DNA of 35,028 nt from Bacteroidota bacterium (GTDB lineage Bacteria > Bacteroidota > Bacteroidia > Bacteroidales > JAAUTT01), in contig JAJYAG010000058.1 in the NCBI GenBank assembly GCA_021779665.1, forward strand, positions 1-35,028, given 5' to 3'. The notes under the pieces were generated by a model that searched no databases, was not told the DNA's origin, and saw only the letters and a program-made list of their open reading frames with translations. A program made the position numbers and the translations under genes. Below are positions 17,410 to 27,409 of this stretch, one piece after another (the first letter of the stretch is position 1; every line of letters begins with the position of its first letter).

Positions 17410-19564
17410 CGAAATAGTACGGGCGCTTAATCAGATATTGGCCGCTGGAAATGTTGTAAATGCAATTCCAATGGGTGAAAAGTTATGCGAGTTTCTTTAC
17501 ACCGCCATGAAAAGTATTCATGGGGTGGATCGATGCCGGATTTGTTTTTTCAATTTAAACGAACCTTTTGGCGATGCGTTATTAAACGATTGTAATGAAT
17601 GCTCTTTTTTTACCGGGCAGAACCAATGTAATAGAAAAGAAGATATAGGTGGATCGACTAAGGTTTTCAAAATATCGACTTTTCATGCAAAGTATGCCAT
17701 TATAAATTTGTCCACCAATAAGGATTTTTTGACTGAGCTTATACCGGCTATTCAAAACCTGGCTAATATTACGGCAGTTACCATCGAAAATAATTTACAA
17801 AAGATTGCATTAAAAAAGAGCAATATTGAATTACAGTTGCATAAAGAGCAGCTCGAAAACAAAGTATTGGAACGCACTCAGCAGCTCCAGGAATCTAACA
17901 GACGTTTGTCACGGGTTGTTAAAATCCTGAACGAGGCCCAGGCCGTGGCTCATGTTGGCCATTGGGAGCTGGACCTTAACACCGGTGGCTTATTCTGGTC
18001 CGACGAAGTTTATAAAATATTTAAAATCGACCCTTCAGATTTCGGAGGCCGTATACAGGATTTTACTGACCATATTCACGAAGAAGACAGGCAGTTTGTT
18101 ATGGAAACTTTTCAAAATGCAATTCAAAACAGGTTGGCTTATAATATTGAGCACAGGCTTTCATCAAACGGCAACGACCAAACATGGGTTCAGGAAATCG
18201 GGCGCATTGAATACGGTGAAGACCAGTTACCCTTGCGTGCTGTTGGAATGGTCCTGGATATTTCCAATCGTAAAAAATCGGAATTGTTAATCATGGAAAG
18301 CGACAATAAACTTAAAAATCAAAATAAAAAACTTAACCAGTTGGTAAAAGAACAGGTTGAAGCTAACAATAAAATTAACCGGATTAACCTGGAATTAAAA
18401 TATGCGAAAGAGAAAGCTGAGGAAAGTGATAAATTAAAAACTGCCTTTTTGCATAATATTTCGCACGAGATAAGGACACCTATGAACGCCATCATTGGTT
18501 TTTCAGGTTTTTTAAACGACCCGGATTTGGATGTGGAAAAGAGGGGACATTTTATTGAGATCCTGAACCAAAGCTGTTTTCAGTTGCTTGGGATCATCGA
18601 GGACATTGTAAGGATAGCCTCCATAGAATCGGGGCAGGAAAAAGTACGTGACAATCAGGTGAATTTGAACTTTATTACAAAGATCATTTTTAACCAGAAT
18701 GCTGCGAAAGCAAAAGCCAAAGGGTTGGATTTCTATTTTGAAAATGCTTTACAGGATGTTGAAGCTGAAATTATAACCGACAGGACAAAACTTGAACAAA
18801 TTCTTACTAACCTGGTTGGCAATGCTTTAAAATTTACATCAATGGGATTGGTAAAATTCGGTTACGAACTTGTTGATGACCATATCCGGTTCTTTGTAGA
18901 GGATACTGGAATCGGAATACCTTTAAACATGCACCAGGAAATTTTCAAACGCTTTCGACAGGTTGAGACCGATGATACCCGTAATTTTGGCGGTTCAGGA
19001 TTAGGTTTGACATTGTCCAAGGGGTATGTGGAATTACTTGGCGGCCAATTATGGGTTAAATCCGAGCCAGGCGCGGGTTCTGTCTTTTATTTTACTATCC
19101 CGTTTCGCCGACTCGCAATGAGTAAAAGCAAAAATGATTTTTCATCGCTAAAACCCGTTTTGTCTTCAAATTTGAAAACCATTCTTGTTGTCGAAGATGA
19201 GGACCTTAATTATTTATATATTCAGGAAATATTTTCTCAACAGGAAAATCATATTAAGGTTATAAGGGCAAGTAATGGAGAAGAGGCCATCAATATATGC
19301 AGGGAAATCAATGATATTGATTTAGTATTGATGGATCTGAAAATGCCTGTAATGGATGGATTTGAAGCGTCCAGGAAAATTAAGGAGTTCAGGCCACAAC
19401 TGATTCTGATTGCACAAACAGCGTACTGGTCCGATCAGGATAAATCAAAAGCGCTTGAAAGCGGATGTTCTGACTTTATATCCAAGCCTATTGACAAAAA
19501 TGCTTTAATAAATATTTTGAATAATTACCTTACCCATAGGGAGATTTCACAGAGGTGGCCATAG
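17387..19564 (+). CDS. soluble hybrid histidine kinase with Cys-rich N-terminus (GAF-like, PAS, HisKA, HATPase_c, REC)
   Basis: This 725-residue protein has no membrane span. The first 140 residues look GAF-like and carry a cysteine cluster, C50-x2-C53, C69-x2-C72 and C81, suited to binding a metal or Fe-S centre or to thiol sensing. A coiled coil (about 138-175) leads to a PAS domain (180-295, [20 protein letters not shown]). A second coiled segment precedes HisKA with H360 in [16 protein letters not shown] and HATPase_c ([33 protein letters not shown]). The C-terminal receiver has D650 in [12 protein letters not shown] and K700 (FISKPID). The start at 17387 lies inside the MEDS gene, indicating coupled translation. 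With no output domain, phosphate presumably moves on through an unlinked phosphotransfer protein. Confidence 0.93.
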   Translation: MEEAGKNNEIVRALNQILAAGNVVNAIPMGEKLCEFLYTAMKSIHGVDRCRICFFNLNEPFGDALLNDCNECSFFTGQNQCNRKEDIGGSTKVFKISTFHAKYAIINLSTNKDFLTELIPAIQNLANITAVTIENNLQKIALKKSNIELQLHKEQLENKVLERTQQLQESNRRLSRVVKILNEAQAVAHVGHWELDLNTGGLFWSDEVYKIFKIDPSDFGGRIQDFTDHIHEEDRQFVMETFQNAIQNRLAYNIEHRLSSNGNDQTWVQEIGRIEYGEDQLPLRAVGMVLDISNRKKSELLIMESDNKLKNQNKKLNQLVKEQVEANNKINRINLELKYAKEKAEESDKLKTAFLHNISHEIRTPMNAIIGFSGFLNDPDLDVEKRGHFIEILNQSCFQLLGIIEDIVRIASIESGQEKVRDNQVNLNFITKIIFNQNAAKAKAKGLDFYFENALQDVEAEIITDRTKLEQILTNLVGNALKFTSMGLVKFGYELVDDHIRFFVEDTGIGIPLNMHQEIFKRFRQVETDDTRNFGGSGLGLTLSKGYVELLGGQLWVKSEPGAGSVFYFTIPFRRLAMSKSKNDFSSLKPVLSSNLKTILVVEDEDLNYLYIQEIFSQQENHIKVIRASNGEEAINICREINDIDLVLMDLKMPVMDGFEASRKIKEFRPQLILIAQTAYWSDQDKSKALESGCSDFISKPIDKNALINILNNYLTHREISQRWP

Positions 19565-19629
19565 AAGCAAAATAAACTTAATTCAATAAGACCTTATTGT
19601 TTATGCGTGCGTATTTTTAGAACTTTTCC

Positions 19630-19667
19630 AGATAAGCATAATTTGAGAATTGAAAAATTCTTTATCT
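19630..19667. terminator. nested inverted repeat in a convergent gap, terminator-like
   Basis: AGAATT (19646-19651) pairs with AATTCT (19656-19661) around a GAAA loop. An outer pair, AGATAA (19630-19635) and TTATCT (19662-19667), extends the stem across a 10-nt bulge on the left side. It lies in the 149-bp gap between the convergent hybrid kinase and beta-helix hydrolase genes, where a bidirectional terminator is expected. The stem is AT-only apart from two G-C pairs, so it is weak. Confidence 0.3.
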
Positions 19668-19713
19668 AACTTAATCAAATTACCTTTTCATACAATTTTT
19701 CTTTAATCCTGTT

Positions 19714-21156
19714 CTAATGTATATATATTAAGGCGTTTACAGTTCTTATGTCCGCCTCTTCAATTTGTGTGACAGTTTTCTCCTCAATTGTTAAATTTTC
19801 AATAGTGGCGCTAATCCCTTTAAAGTCACCTTCAAATTTTATCTCCGATTTTTCAGGGAACCGGGTGTAGAACTTACAGTCTTTGATCAGTAAACTTTTT
19901 ACTGACCCAAGTTGGCTTTCCGTGGTCCTTTTGTTTACAGCAATATGAATGGCCTTTCTTTGGGCGTCAGGATAATTTCGCTCAAACCTGTTGTTCAGGA
20001 ACGAAATGTTTTCAAGTATTGCCCCATCCTGTACATAAACTGCTATTCCCCTGTCGCATTCTATAACATCGTTGTTTTCAAAAATAATGTTTTTAATTGA
20101 ATCGCATCGGGTTTCCGTACCAATTTTCAGCGACGATTTTTTTGTAAGAAAAACACACCCCCTGATGGTTATATCATCAACATTTCCACCAAGGTTCGAA
20201 TAGTTTGTTGATTTTATCGCAACATTATCGTCACCGCAAGAGGCAAAGCATTTATTTATGACAACACGCCTGGAAGCATCGGGATCAAAACCATCGGTAT
20301 TGGCCAGGTTAACATCGTTTAGCAGTTTAACGTTATTAAAACTTACGTTTTCACAAGATATAACCTGGGTATTCCACGATCCCGGATCTTTAAATTTAAT
20401 TCCACTAACCGATATGTTTCGGGAGCGTGCCGCAAGAAACAAACGGATACGAGCATCATCGCCATATTTTTGGCGAAGTATATGTCCATTGCCATTGATC
20501 GTCCCGTTTCCAAATATCTCAATGTCCCTGGATTTATTTATGTATATCAACCTTCTGGTTTTCAAATCGTCATTTGACGAGAATTGTTCAGCAGAAGTTG
20601 TGTCGGCAAAAATTTCAGCTCCCGGGGCAAGGTAAATCCTGGAATAACTGTAAATCTCTAATTGTCCTGTCTTGTATTTTCCTTGCGGAAAGCTGAGTAT
20701 TTTCCCGCTGCCGGCAATATCCCGAAGGGCTTTTCGGATTTTTTGGGTTTCATTCACCTTGCCGGTATTGTCTACTCCGTATATTTCAGTTATGTTTACT
20801 TCCTGAAGGTCGGTTTTTCTTTCCTGCTGCTCAGCAAAAAGAAAAAGTTTAATGGTGTCGTTTATTCTGATAACTTTGTTACAAGGACTATTTAACCTGA
20901 TAATCAGATTATTGTCTGAAACCTTCCAGGCAGTATTTTCGTGTTTTGGACTAATTTCAATTTTGCCTAACGGAATTTTGGAGTGTATTTTCACTGTTAC
21001 AGGTTTCTCCAATATAAAACTGCCATAGTAATAATTGCTGAATTTTTCGAAAATCCCGCTGCCCGAACTAAAATCAAAAGAGAACTCCTGGGCGCAGGAC
21101 TTCCCGGTCCATAATGCCAAAAGGAGGGTTATAAAAATAATGCTGCTTTTATTCAT
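19714..21156 (-). CDS. secreted parallel beta-helix glycoside hydrolase, GH28-like
   Basis: This 480-residue exported protein has a signal peptide ending near residue 22 (GKSCAQ), a small beta-rich domain (about 28-115) as found before the helix in many Bacteroidota glycan hydrolases, then a right-handed beta-helix. ITEIYGVDNTGKVNETQKI and FPQGKYKTGQ mark the start of the helix. GH28 acid motifs are kept: D288 in NTDGFD and D309/D310 in CGDDN, with the same 21-residue spacing as in fungal polygalacturonases. The GH28 GHG histidine is replaced by SSLKIGTET, and RIK is absent (RGIAVYVQDG). It is either a divergent GH28 or a sister beta-helix family. Its start overlaps the end of the GH2 gene by 8 bp, so both act in one glycan pathway. 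Confidence 0.8.
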   Translation of the reverse strand: MNKSSIIFITLLLALWTGKSCAQEFSFDFSSGSGIFEKFSNYYYGSFILEKPVTVKIHSKIPLGKIEISPKHENTAWKVSDNNLIIRLNSPCNKVIRINDTIKLFLFAEQQERKTDLQEVNITEIYGVDNTGKVNETQKIRKALRDIAGSGKILSFPQGKYKTGQLEIYSYSRIYLAPGAEIFADTTSAEQFSSNDDLKTRRLIYINKSRDIEIFGNGTINGNGHILRQKYGDDARIRLFLAARSRNISVSGIKFKDPGSWNTQVISCENVSFNNVKLLNDVNLANTDGFDPDASRRVVINKCFASCGDDNVAIKSTNYSNLGGNVDDITIRGCVFLTKKSSLKIGTETRCDSIKNIIFENNDVIECDRGIAVYVQDGAILENISFLNNRFERNYPDAQRKAIHIAVNKRTTESQLGSVKSLLIKDCKFYTRFPEKSEIKFEGDFKGISATIENLTIEEKTVTQIEEADIRTVNALIYIH

Positions 21157-24100
21157 TCCGGCTGTTTTTAAAAGTTTTCAATTCCGGGAACCACAAAGGT
21201 TTGTCTTTTTCAACCTGATAGTTTACCACTGTTACTTTCTTTTTAGCGCCTTCCCTGCTCTGGTTGCTTATTGCTACTGATGTTATATAAGGGTTTAGTT
21301 TGTCAATTCGGTCCAGGAATTCAGCCTGTTCTTCTTCCGGCAAGTCTTTGAAGGTTTTGTAAACCGAAGCGGCAATGTCTTTCAGTCCGGTTACCGTCGT
21401 ATAATATACCTCTCCGGTATTTTTGAGGTTTTCAGTATTCGCTATTACAATCGTGCCTGTTACGGGGATGCTTTTGATCCATTCCTTTTCGTCCTTCAGA
21501 TCCTTATCCATTCCCTGCGAAATCATGTTTTCTGCATAAAATTCTTTTAGCCCTGCCTTGAAAAGCTGAGGGAGTGCTGTATCGTCAATATAACCTGCAA
21601 TCATCATATAACTGTTAAAATGGTCAACCGAGAAATTATAATCATCGGCAATGAGGCGCCCCTCATTGTTGGATAAAATTTTTGTAAAAATGTCGGTTAT
21701 CCTTTCAAACTCTGCTGTCCCGGTATTCAAGCCGGGGTTCTTAGCAATTACATATTTTCTTATAGTATCATGGTATGCTGTGGCCGACCTTTTTCCTAGG
21801 GAAAACTCATCAGTTGAGTATTTTAAGACCATGGGAAGGTCGAGCCTGTTTGTTACTGATTTTTTGCTGTTTGTAATGTTCCTTGAGGCAGCTTTTTCCG
21901 GGACAGGTTCCATAATTACCGAATTCGGGGCAACCTGAGGTAAGGCTTCCAGTTCAACAATACCCGATGCTAAACCTGCCGCCGACACGGTAACCCTGAT
22001 TGTACCAGCCTGTCCCGTCGACCGGATAAGGTTCCCCACAGGCATATCCGTATACATGGTACCCTCCATGGAATGATGCTTATCTATATCCGTATCATAA
22101 TTTTCGGGCCCTATGAGCGTTGCAGGGCCTGTAACACTCCATTTTATGCTGTTGGAAGCTCCATAAATATGTACGCCTTTTACATCAACTATGTCGGCCA
22201 TAATCAAAACTACTGAAGATTTTTGGGCTGTGATTTTTTCAGCAGAGGTTGTCAGGGTTATTTTTGCCGGCTCTCCGGCCATGTTTAGCGATGTTTTAAT
22301 AATTTTACCATCCTTCCTGCCTGTTGCCGAAAGTTCTCCCTCCTGTACAAGAATATCCTGAAAAGTTACACTATGGAAATTTGATTTATCGGGGTATAGG
22401 GTACCAACTGATTTTCCATTAACAAAAAGCTCAACGGTGTCGCAATTTGAGTTAACTGTTATATCTTTTTTAAGGTTAAGATATTGTGAGCGCCAGAAAT
22501 GTGGCAGTATAAAGAGAACAGGCATTTTAGCGTAATTTGCCTGCCAGAAATAATAGGCGTATTTTGGTACCCTGTAAGCGTCTACGTAACCTTTGGGATT
22601 AATATGCAGCAGGGGTGCATTCACATACTCCCTGTCGGCTCCATGATCTTCGTATAGCCAGGTACACAGGTTACCATTGCCAAAGCGTCCACTTTTTTTC
22701 AGCATATTCATTTGGTGTTCCTCTGTTCCGCTATGCTGGCTGTCCGACGGTTCCAGATCCTTTACATCCTTGTTGTACCATCCCCGGATTGTACATCTTA
22801 ACAGGTTTTCAATGGAAAGGTTTTCATCAGTGTGCTTTACAAATTGGCCTGCTGAACCTTCTGTTACCCTTCTGGCTGTGAGTATACGGGTTGTGTCTTC
22901 TGCAACAGCAATTCTGGAATCTACTGCATGATTGGTCTCATTTCCCATGCTCCACAAAATTATGCTTGGATGGTTGCGGTCCCTGCGTATCATCTCTTTC
23001 ATCTGTTGTTCCTGCACTTCAGGCGAAAATACCTGGTTTTTTATGCTTGGCGATTCTTCATCTATCAGGATCCCATATTTGTCGGTGAGCGAATAAACAA
23101 GTTTGTCATTTGGGTAATGGGCCGTGCGCATAAAGTTGTAGTTGAGATTTACGGCCATATCGTAAAAATCCTTTTCAGTGATCCATTTAGGAATAGCATC
23201 CCCCAGCCAGGGGAACTCCTGGTGCCGGTTGCCACCATGTATGGTTACTTTTTCACCGTTCAAATACAAGAAATCTTCTTTATAGTCCCACCAAAACCAT
23301 CTGAACCCCAATGGGCTTTCAAAGGTATCTGTAATGGTTTTGCCGTTGCTTAGTTCAGAAACCACGCGGTACAAATAGGGGTCGTCGGGAGACCAGAGAC
23401 GGGGATTTGAAATGGGAGAAAATGTTTGGTCGAATTTAAAAAGCTTCCCTGGCTTTATTTCAGTTTTTTGAACCCTGACCCCGGCAATTTTCCCGGTGGC
23501 ATCAATAACAGATGTCTTTAACGTCGCTTTTCGGGAAACCTGGCCATCATTTTGTACCCATGTCTGAACCCTAACAGTTCCGGCTTTCGTGCTCACAGAG
23601 GGGGTAGTTACAAAAGTACCTCCTTCGTGACTGGCAGAACCCTGCATAGGGATATAAAGATTTTCTTTAATAACAAGCGTCACATCCCTGTAAATACCGC
23701 CATAAACATCGAAGTTGCCGGCAGCCATTGGAGGTATTCTGAAAGGATCGTTCATTTTATTATTTACAGCTACTGCTATTAAATTATCCTCCCCAAATTT
23801 TATAAATGGAGTTAAATCAAAATCAAAAGATCCGTACCCCCCTTTATGATCTCCCAGGTAGTTACCATTAATCCAGACCTTGCAATATTTCTGTACGCCT
23901 TCAAATTCAATAAAAATCTTTTTATCCCTTAAATTCTGGCCGGGTACAATGTGCTTTCTGTACCAGCCCCAGCCGGTCCACCAATATGAATTGTCTTTTT
24001 CGCTGGCGCTTCTTATAAATGGATGGACTTCACCGGTTGTTTCGAAAGTTTGCCAGGTATGCGGAATAGCAACCACAGGCCACTGTGAATCGTCTAAACC

Positions 24101-24262
24101 ATTTAGTTCCATGCCGGTTTTAATGGTGTTGTCGGGAAAGTAGTTGAAGGTCCAGTCGGAGTTAATTACTTTGGAGTAGCGGCCGCTTTTATAAGGCGTG
24201 TCCTGTGCCCCAACGTTGCACATGAGGAAAATAGTCAATAGCGACAAGATTATTTTTTGCAT
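21149..24262 (-). CDS. secreted glycoside hydrolase family 2 enzyme with extra C-terminal region
   Basis: This 1,037-residue exported enzyme has a signal peptide ending at NVGAQ. The GH2 sugar-binding jelly roll follows (about 30-210; WTGWGWYRKHI, GYGSFDFDLTPFI), then an Ig-like domain and the TIM barrel. General acid/base E442 lies in WSMGNETNHA, and the likely nucleophile is E538 in WLYEDHGADREY, a spacing normal for GH2. Further Ig-like domains extend to about 780. The last 250 residues match nothing I recognise. Activity could be beta-galactosidase, beta-glucuronidase or a related exo-enzyme; sequence alone does not decide. It is first in a two-gene operon with the beta-helix hydrolase, whose ATG lies inside its 3' end. 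The upstream gap (24263-24372) has an inverted repeat, ATAACCT/AGGTTAT, at 24299-24327. Confidence 0.92.
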   Translation of the reverse strand: MQKIILSLLTIFLMCNVGAQDTPYKSGRYSKVINSDWTFNYFPDNTIKTGMELNGLDDSQWPVVAIPHTWQTFETTGEVHPFIRSASEKDNSYWWTGWGWYRKHIVPGQNLRDKKIFIEFEGVQKYCKVWINGNYLGDHKGGYGSFDFDLTPFIKFGEDNLIAVAVNNKMNDPFRIPPMAAGNFDVYGGIYRDVTLVIKENLYIPMQGSASHEGGTFVTTPSVSTKAGTVRVQTWVQNDGQVSRKATLKTSVIDATGKIAGVRVQKTEIKPGKLFKFDQTFSPISNPRLWSPDDPYLYRVVSELSNGKTITDTFESPLGFRWFWWDYKEDFLYLNGEKVTIHGGNRHQEFPWLGDAIPKWITEKDFYDMAVNLNYNFMRTAHYPNDKLVYSLTDKYGILIDEESPSIKNQVFSPEVQEQQMKEMIRRDRNHPSIILWSMGNETNHAVDSRIAVAEDTTRILTARRVTEGSAGQFVKHTDENLSIENLLRCTIRGWYNKDVKDLEPSDSQHSGTEEHQMNMLKKSGRFGNGNLCTWLYEDHGADREYVNAPLLHINPKGYVDAYRVPKYAYYFWQANYAKMPVLFILPHFWRSQYLNLKKDITVNSNCDTVELFVNGKSVGTLYPDKSNFHSVTFQDILVQEGELSATGRKDGKIIKTSLNMAGEPAKITLTTSAEKITAQKSSVVLIMADIVDVKGVHIYGASNSIKWSVTGPATLIGPENYDTDIDKHHSMEGTMYTDMPVGNLIRSTGQAGTIRVTVSAAGLASGIVELEALPQVAPNSVIMEPVPEKAASRNITNSKKSVTNRLDLPMVLKYSTDEFSLGKRSATAYHDTIRKYVIAKNPGLNTGTAEFERITDIFTKILSNNEGRLIADDYNFSVDHFNSYMMIAGYIDDTALPQLFKAGLKEFYAENMISQGMDKDLKDEKEWIKSIPVTGTIVIANTENLKNTGEVYYTTVTGLKDIAASVYKTFKDLPEEEQAEFLDRIDKLNPYITSVAISNQSREGAKKKVTVVNYQVEKDKPLWFPELKTFKNSRNE

Positions 24263-24372
24263 AGTAGTGTTTGCTTAATAGTTTAATAAATGTAAAATAT
24301 AACCTGTCAATGATTTTCAAAGGTTATGCGAAAGCTAAACAGCTTATAAAGTAAAGAATATTTTCCAGTTTC

Positions 24373-27300
24373 TCATAAATTTATCTGTTCCTTTCGGAAA
24401 AACACATTTATAAAACAAGGTAAAACAATAAGCAATAAAGGCAGGGCAATAATAAAACCGCCCATTACGGCAATGGCTAAAGGTTGGTGCATTTGTGCGC
24501 CAGTACCAATGCTAAGAGCAAGCGGTGTAAGGGCTATAATTGCACCAAGCGCCGTCATTAATTTTGGTCGCAACCTTGTAGATATGGCAAACGTAAGCGA
24601 CTCATCTACTGTCTTAGTTTTCCGGGCTGTAAGATATTGCTGAAAGGTAAAAATGGCATTCTCTCCAATAATACCTACAATCATAATGATTCCTGTGTAA
24701 CTGCCAACATTCAGAGGCGTATTAGTCAGGAACAGTGCAAGAAAACCTCCTGTAACGCCTAAAACAGCAATTATGAGGATAATGAAAGCTGCTTTATAAT
24801 CGCGGAACACAAACAGTATAAGAGTAAAAACAAGTAAAATAGAGGTTACCAAAATCAACAAAAGCTCATCAAACGACTTTTTCTGTTCGGCATACGCACC
24901 GCCATAAGAAATATAGTAGCCCTGAGGCAGTGATATAGTTGCAGATAGCTTGTTTTGTATATCCTTCATTACACTGCCCAAATCCCGGCCTTCGAGACGT
25001 GCGGTAATAATGGTCACTGGTTGGAGGTTTTCCCTGGTAATCTCAGCAATTCCGGATGTTAGTTTTACATCCGCAAAATCGCCAATAGGTATCAATTTCC
25101 CATCAGGAAGAAAAATATCCTGTTCCTTTCGTTTTTCAATACTAAACTTTTGAGCATCTTTATATAACATCCTAACATCGGTAAACTGTTCCTTTTCGTG
25201 CACATTACCGACAATATTACCTTCTAATTGTGTTTGAATCTGGTATTGAAAATTAGCTGGAGAAATACCAAACTGAGCTAACTTAGTCAGGTTTGGCCGC
25301 ACTTCAACTGATGGCCCTGCAATAACAATCCCATCAAATACATCAGCTGTACCTTTAACCTTTTCAATTTCGCTGGCAGCCTTTTGGGCAAGTTCGTTTA
25401 GCTTTTTCGGGTCGTTGCCAAATATTTTAACTTCAATGGGCTGTGCCGATTCCATCAGATCGCCCAACATATCGCCTATTACCTGTCCGAAGTCTATTCG
25501 TAAGGCGGGTTGTGAGGCTTCAACCTTTTGCCTCAATTCACTGATAACCTCTTCGGTTGTACGGTTGCGATTTTTTCTCAATTGTATTAGGTAGTCACCT
25601 CGGTTAGGTTCGGTAATAAAGAAGCCCATTTGAGCACCAGTACGTCTTGAATAGGTTTCTACTTCAGGTACGTTTACAATTATTTTTTCTACTTCCCGCA
25701 GTATTCGGTCAGTTTCATCAAGTGTGGTTCCGGGGGGCGAATCATAATCAAGAACAATCGAACCTTCGTCCATTTCAGGAAGGAAACCAGTCTCTAATCG
25801 GGGAAGTATATAAATGGCAGTACCCGCAAGTAATAATACAAAAACAATGGCAATGACAGGCCGTTTTAAAAAGAAAACGACCCAGTTTTGTTGTTTTACC
25901 TTTTTGTGAACAACATTAAAACCGGGCTTATGGTAGATAGAAGGCAATAATATATATATAACAGGCAACCCTAGCCAGGTAACAAAGAAGGAACTTACCA
26001 ACGTTATAATCATTGTATTGGTAAGCACATTAAAATAAGCGCCAGCTACACCGCTCATCAACATAAATGGAACAAAAATAACAATAGTACTCAGCGATGA
26101 ACCAAGCATCGAAGGAAACAGATATTTTATAGCTTTGTAAACAAGGGTATTCGAATCGGTTTCGGGGTTTTCCTCATGGGTACGGTGTATTTGCTCAATA
26201 ACTACGATAGCATCATCTATGATAAGCCCAATGGCTGCGGCTATTGCCCCAAGTGTCATAATGTTTAGTGAGTACCCAATGCTGTACAGGACAATCAGTG
26301 TAAGCAGAAGGGTAATAGGAATGGTTACAAGAATGGTTAGGCTGGCTTTTAAAGAGCGCAGGAACAAAATAGCCACGATAATAGCCAAAAGCAAGCCAAG
26401 CCACAAACTATCAGTAACGCTTTTAACAGAATCACTTACAAAATCGGATTGTAAATAATAGGGCTTTAACTCTACACCTTTGGGTAGTATCTTTTGCAAA
26501 TCGTTTTCCTTCGCAAGCACTTCTTTCGAAAGCTCAACAAGGTTTGTTTCTGGTTGTTTAAGCACTGCCACAAGCAAAGCCTGATGGCCATTGGCATTTA
26601 TGCGGGTGTATTCCACCCGTTCGTGCACTTCAACCTGGGCTATATCTTTTATTTTGACAATTCGTTTCCCATCGTTCCTTATCACCACATTCTCAATATC
26701 GCTTATGCTGTATAGCCCGGCATCGGTAACAGAAAGATACAGCCTGCGGAAATCGTTCTGGTAGCCATTAGCTACCACAAAACTGCTTTGATTGATGGTA
26801 TTGGAGATATTTTCGGGGCTTATGCCAACTGCACTCATTTTTGCAGGATCCAATACAAGCCAATATTCTTTTGTTTTCCCTCCAATAACTGCAACTCGGG
26901 CTACACCGTTTACCTGCGATAAATATGGCTTTACAATGTAATTGGCAATTAAATTGAGTTCGATAGGCGTTTTACTTTTGCTTTCGAGTGTAAAACCCAT
27001 TACCGGGAGAATAGACGGGTTCATTTTCTCAATCTCAATCTGTGCTGTGGAAGGCAGTTGTGTTTTTGCCTCATTTATCCGCAGTTCGAGCATTTGAAGA
27101 CTTTGGTTGATATCCGAATTCCAATCAAGAAAAGCTGATATTTCGCAACTTCCCCTACTGGTGGAACTGCGAAGCACCTGTAAGCCAGGTACCTGTTTTA
27201 TGGCATTTTCCAATGGCCGGGTAACCGAAACCATCATTTTGTCAACGGGTTGTTCCCCATTATCTGCAATAACCTTGATTTTGGGAAAGGTTATATCGGG

Positions 27301-27408
27301 AAACAACGAAACATGCATGCGCAAGTAAAAGAATATCCCCACCATGACGATAATAGCCAAAACCAGCGATATTGGGTTCTTGTATATATGGAAAAGGTTC
27401 TTTCTCAT
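24373..27408 (-). CDS. RND-family efflux pump inner-membrane transporter
   Basis: This 1,011-residue proton-driven exporter has the two-fold RND layout: one N-terminal span (LVLAIIVMVGIFFYL), a large periplasmic loop, spans 2-6, a cytoplasmic loop, then the same again. LRMHVSLFPDITFPKIKV and MMVSVTRPLENAIKQVPG are typical. The proton-relay pair D398/D399 lies in IGLIIDDAIVVIEQIHR, like the AcrB-type DD pair and unlike the heavy-metal CusA type, so a drug or organic-compound pump is somewhat likelier than a metal pump. It is the third gene of a TolC-MFP-RND operon; the fusion-protein gene ends 1 bp before its start. The whole set diverges from a two-component pair that probably controls it. 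Confidence 0.95.
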   Translation of the reverse strand: MRKNLFHIYKNPISLVLAIIVMVGIFFYLRMHVSLFPDITFPKIKVIADNGEQPVDKMMVSVTRPLENAIKQVPGLQVLRSSTSRGSCEISAFLDWNSDINQSLQMLELRINEAKTQLPSTAQIEIEKMNPSILPVMGFTLESKSKTPIELNLIANYIVKPYLSQVNGVARVAVIGGKTKEYWLVLDPAKMSAVGISPENISNTINQSSFVVANGYQNDFRRLYLSVTDAGLYSISDIENVVIRNDGKRIVKIKDIAQVEVHERVEYTRINANGHQALLVAVLKQPETNLVELSKEVLAKENDLQKILPKGVELKPYYLQSDFVSDSVKSVTDSLWLGLLLAIIVAILFLRSLKASLTILVTIPITLLLTLIVLYSIGYSLNIMTLGAIAAAIGLIIDDAIVVIEQIHRTHEENPETDSNTLVYKAIKYLFPSMLGSSLSTIVIFVPFMLMSGVAGAYFNVLTNTMIITLVSSFFVTWLGLPVIYILLPSIYHKPGFNVVHKKVKQQNWVVFFLKRPVIAIVFVLLLAGTAIYILPRLETGFLPEMDEGSIVLDYDSPPGTTLDETDRILREVEKIIVNVPEVETYSRRTGAQMGFFITEPNRGDYLIQLRKNRNRTTEEVISELRQKVEASQPALRIDFGQVIGDMLGDLMESAQPIEVKIFGNDPKKLNELAQKAASEIEKVKGTADVFDGIVIAGPSVEVRPNLTKLAQFGISPANFQYQIQTQLEGNIVGNVHEKEQFTDVRMLYKDAQKFSIEKRKEQDIFLPDGKLIPIGDFADVKLTSGIAEITRENLQPVTIITARLEGRDLGSVMKDIQNKLSATISLPQGYYISYGGAYAEQKKSFDELLLILVTSILLVFTLILFVFRDYKAAFIILIIAVLGVTGGFLALFLTNTPLNVGSYTGIIMIVGIIGENAIFTFQQYLTARKTKTVDESLTFAISTRLRPKLMTALGAIIALTPLALSIGTGAQMHQPLAIAVMGGFIIALPLLLIVLPCFINVFFRKEQINL

Positions 27409-27409
27409 G

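Noticed and set aside
23552-24143. Several plus-strand frames of 76-141 codons inside the GH2, RND and HTCS genes
   Set aside because: They lie opposite long genes with clear domain content and have no recognisable motifs; they are antisense shadows.
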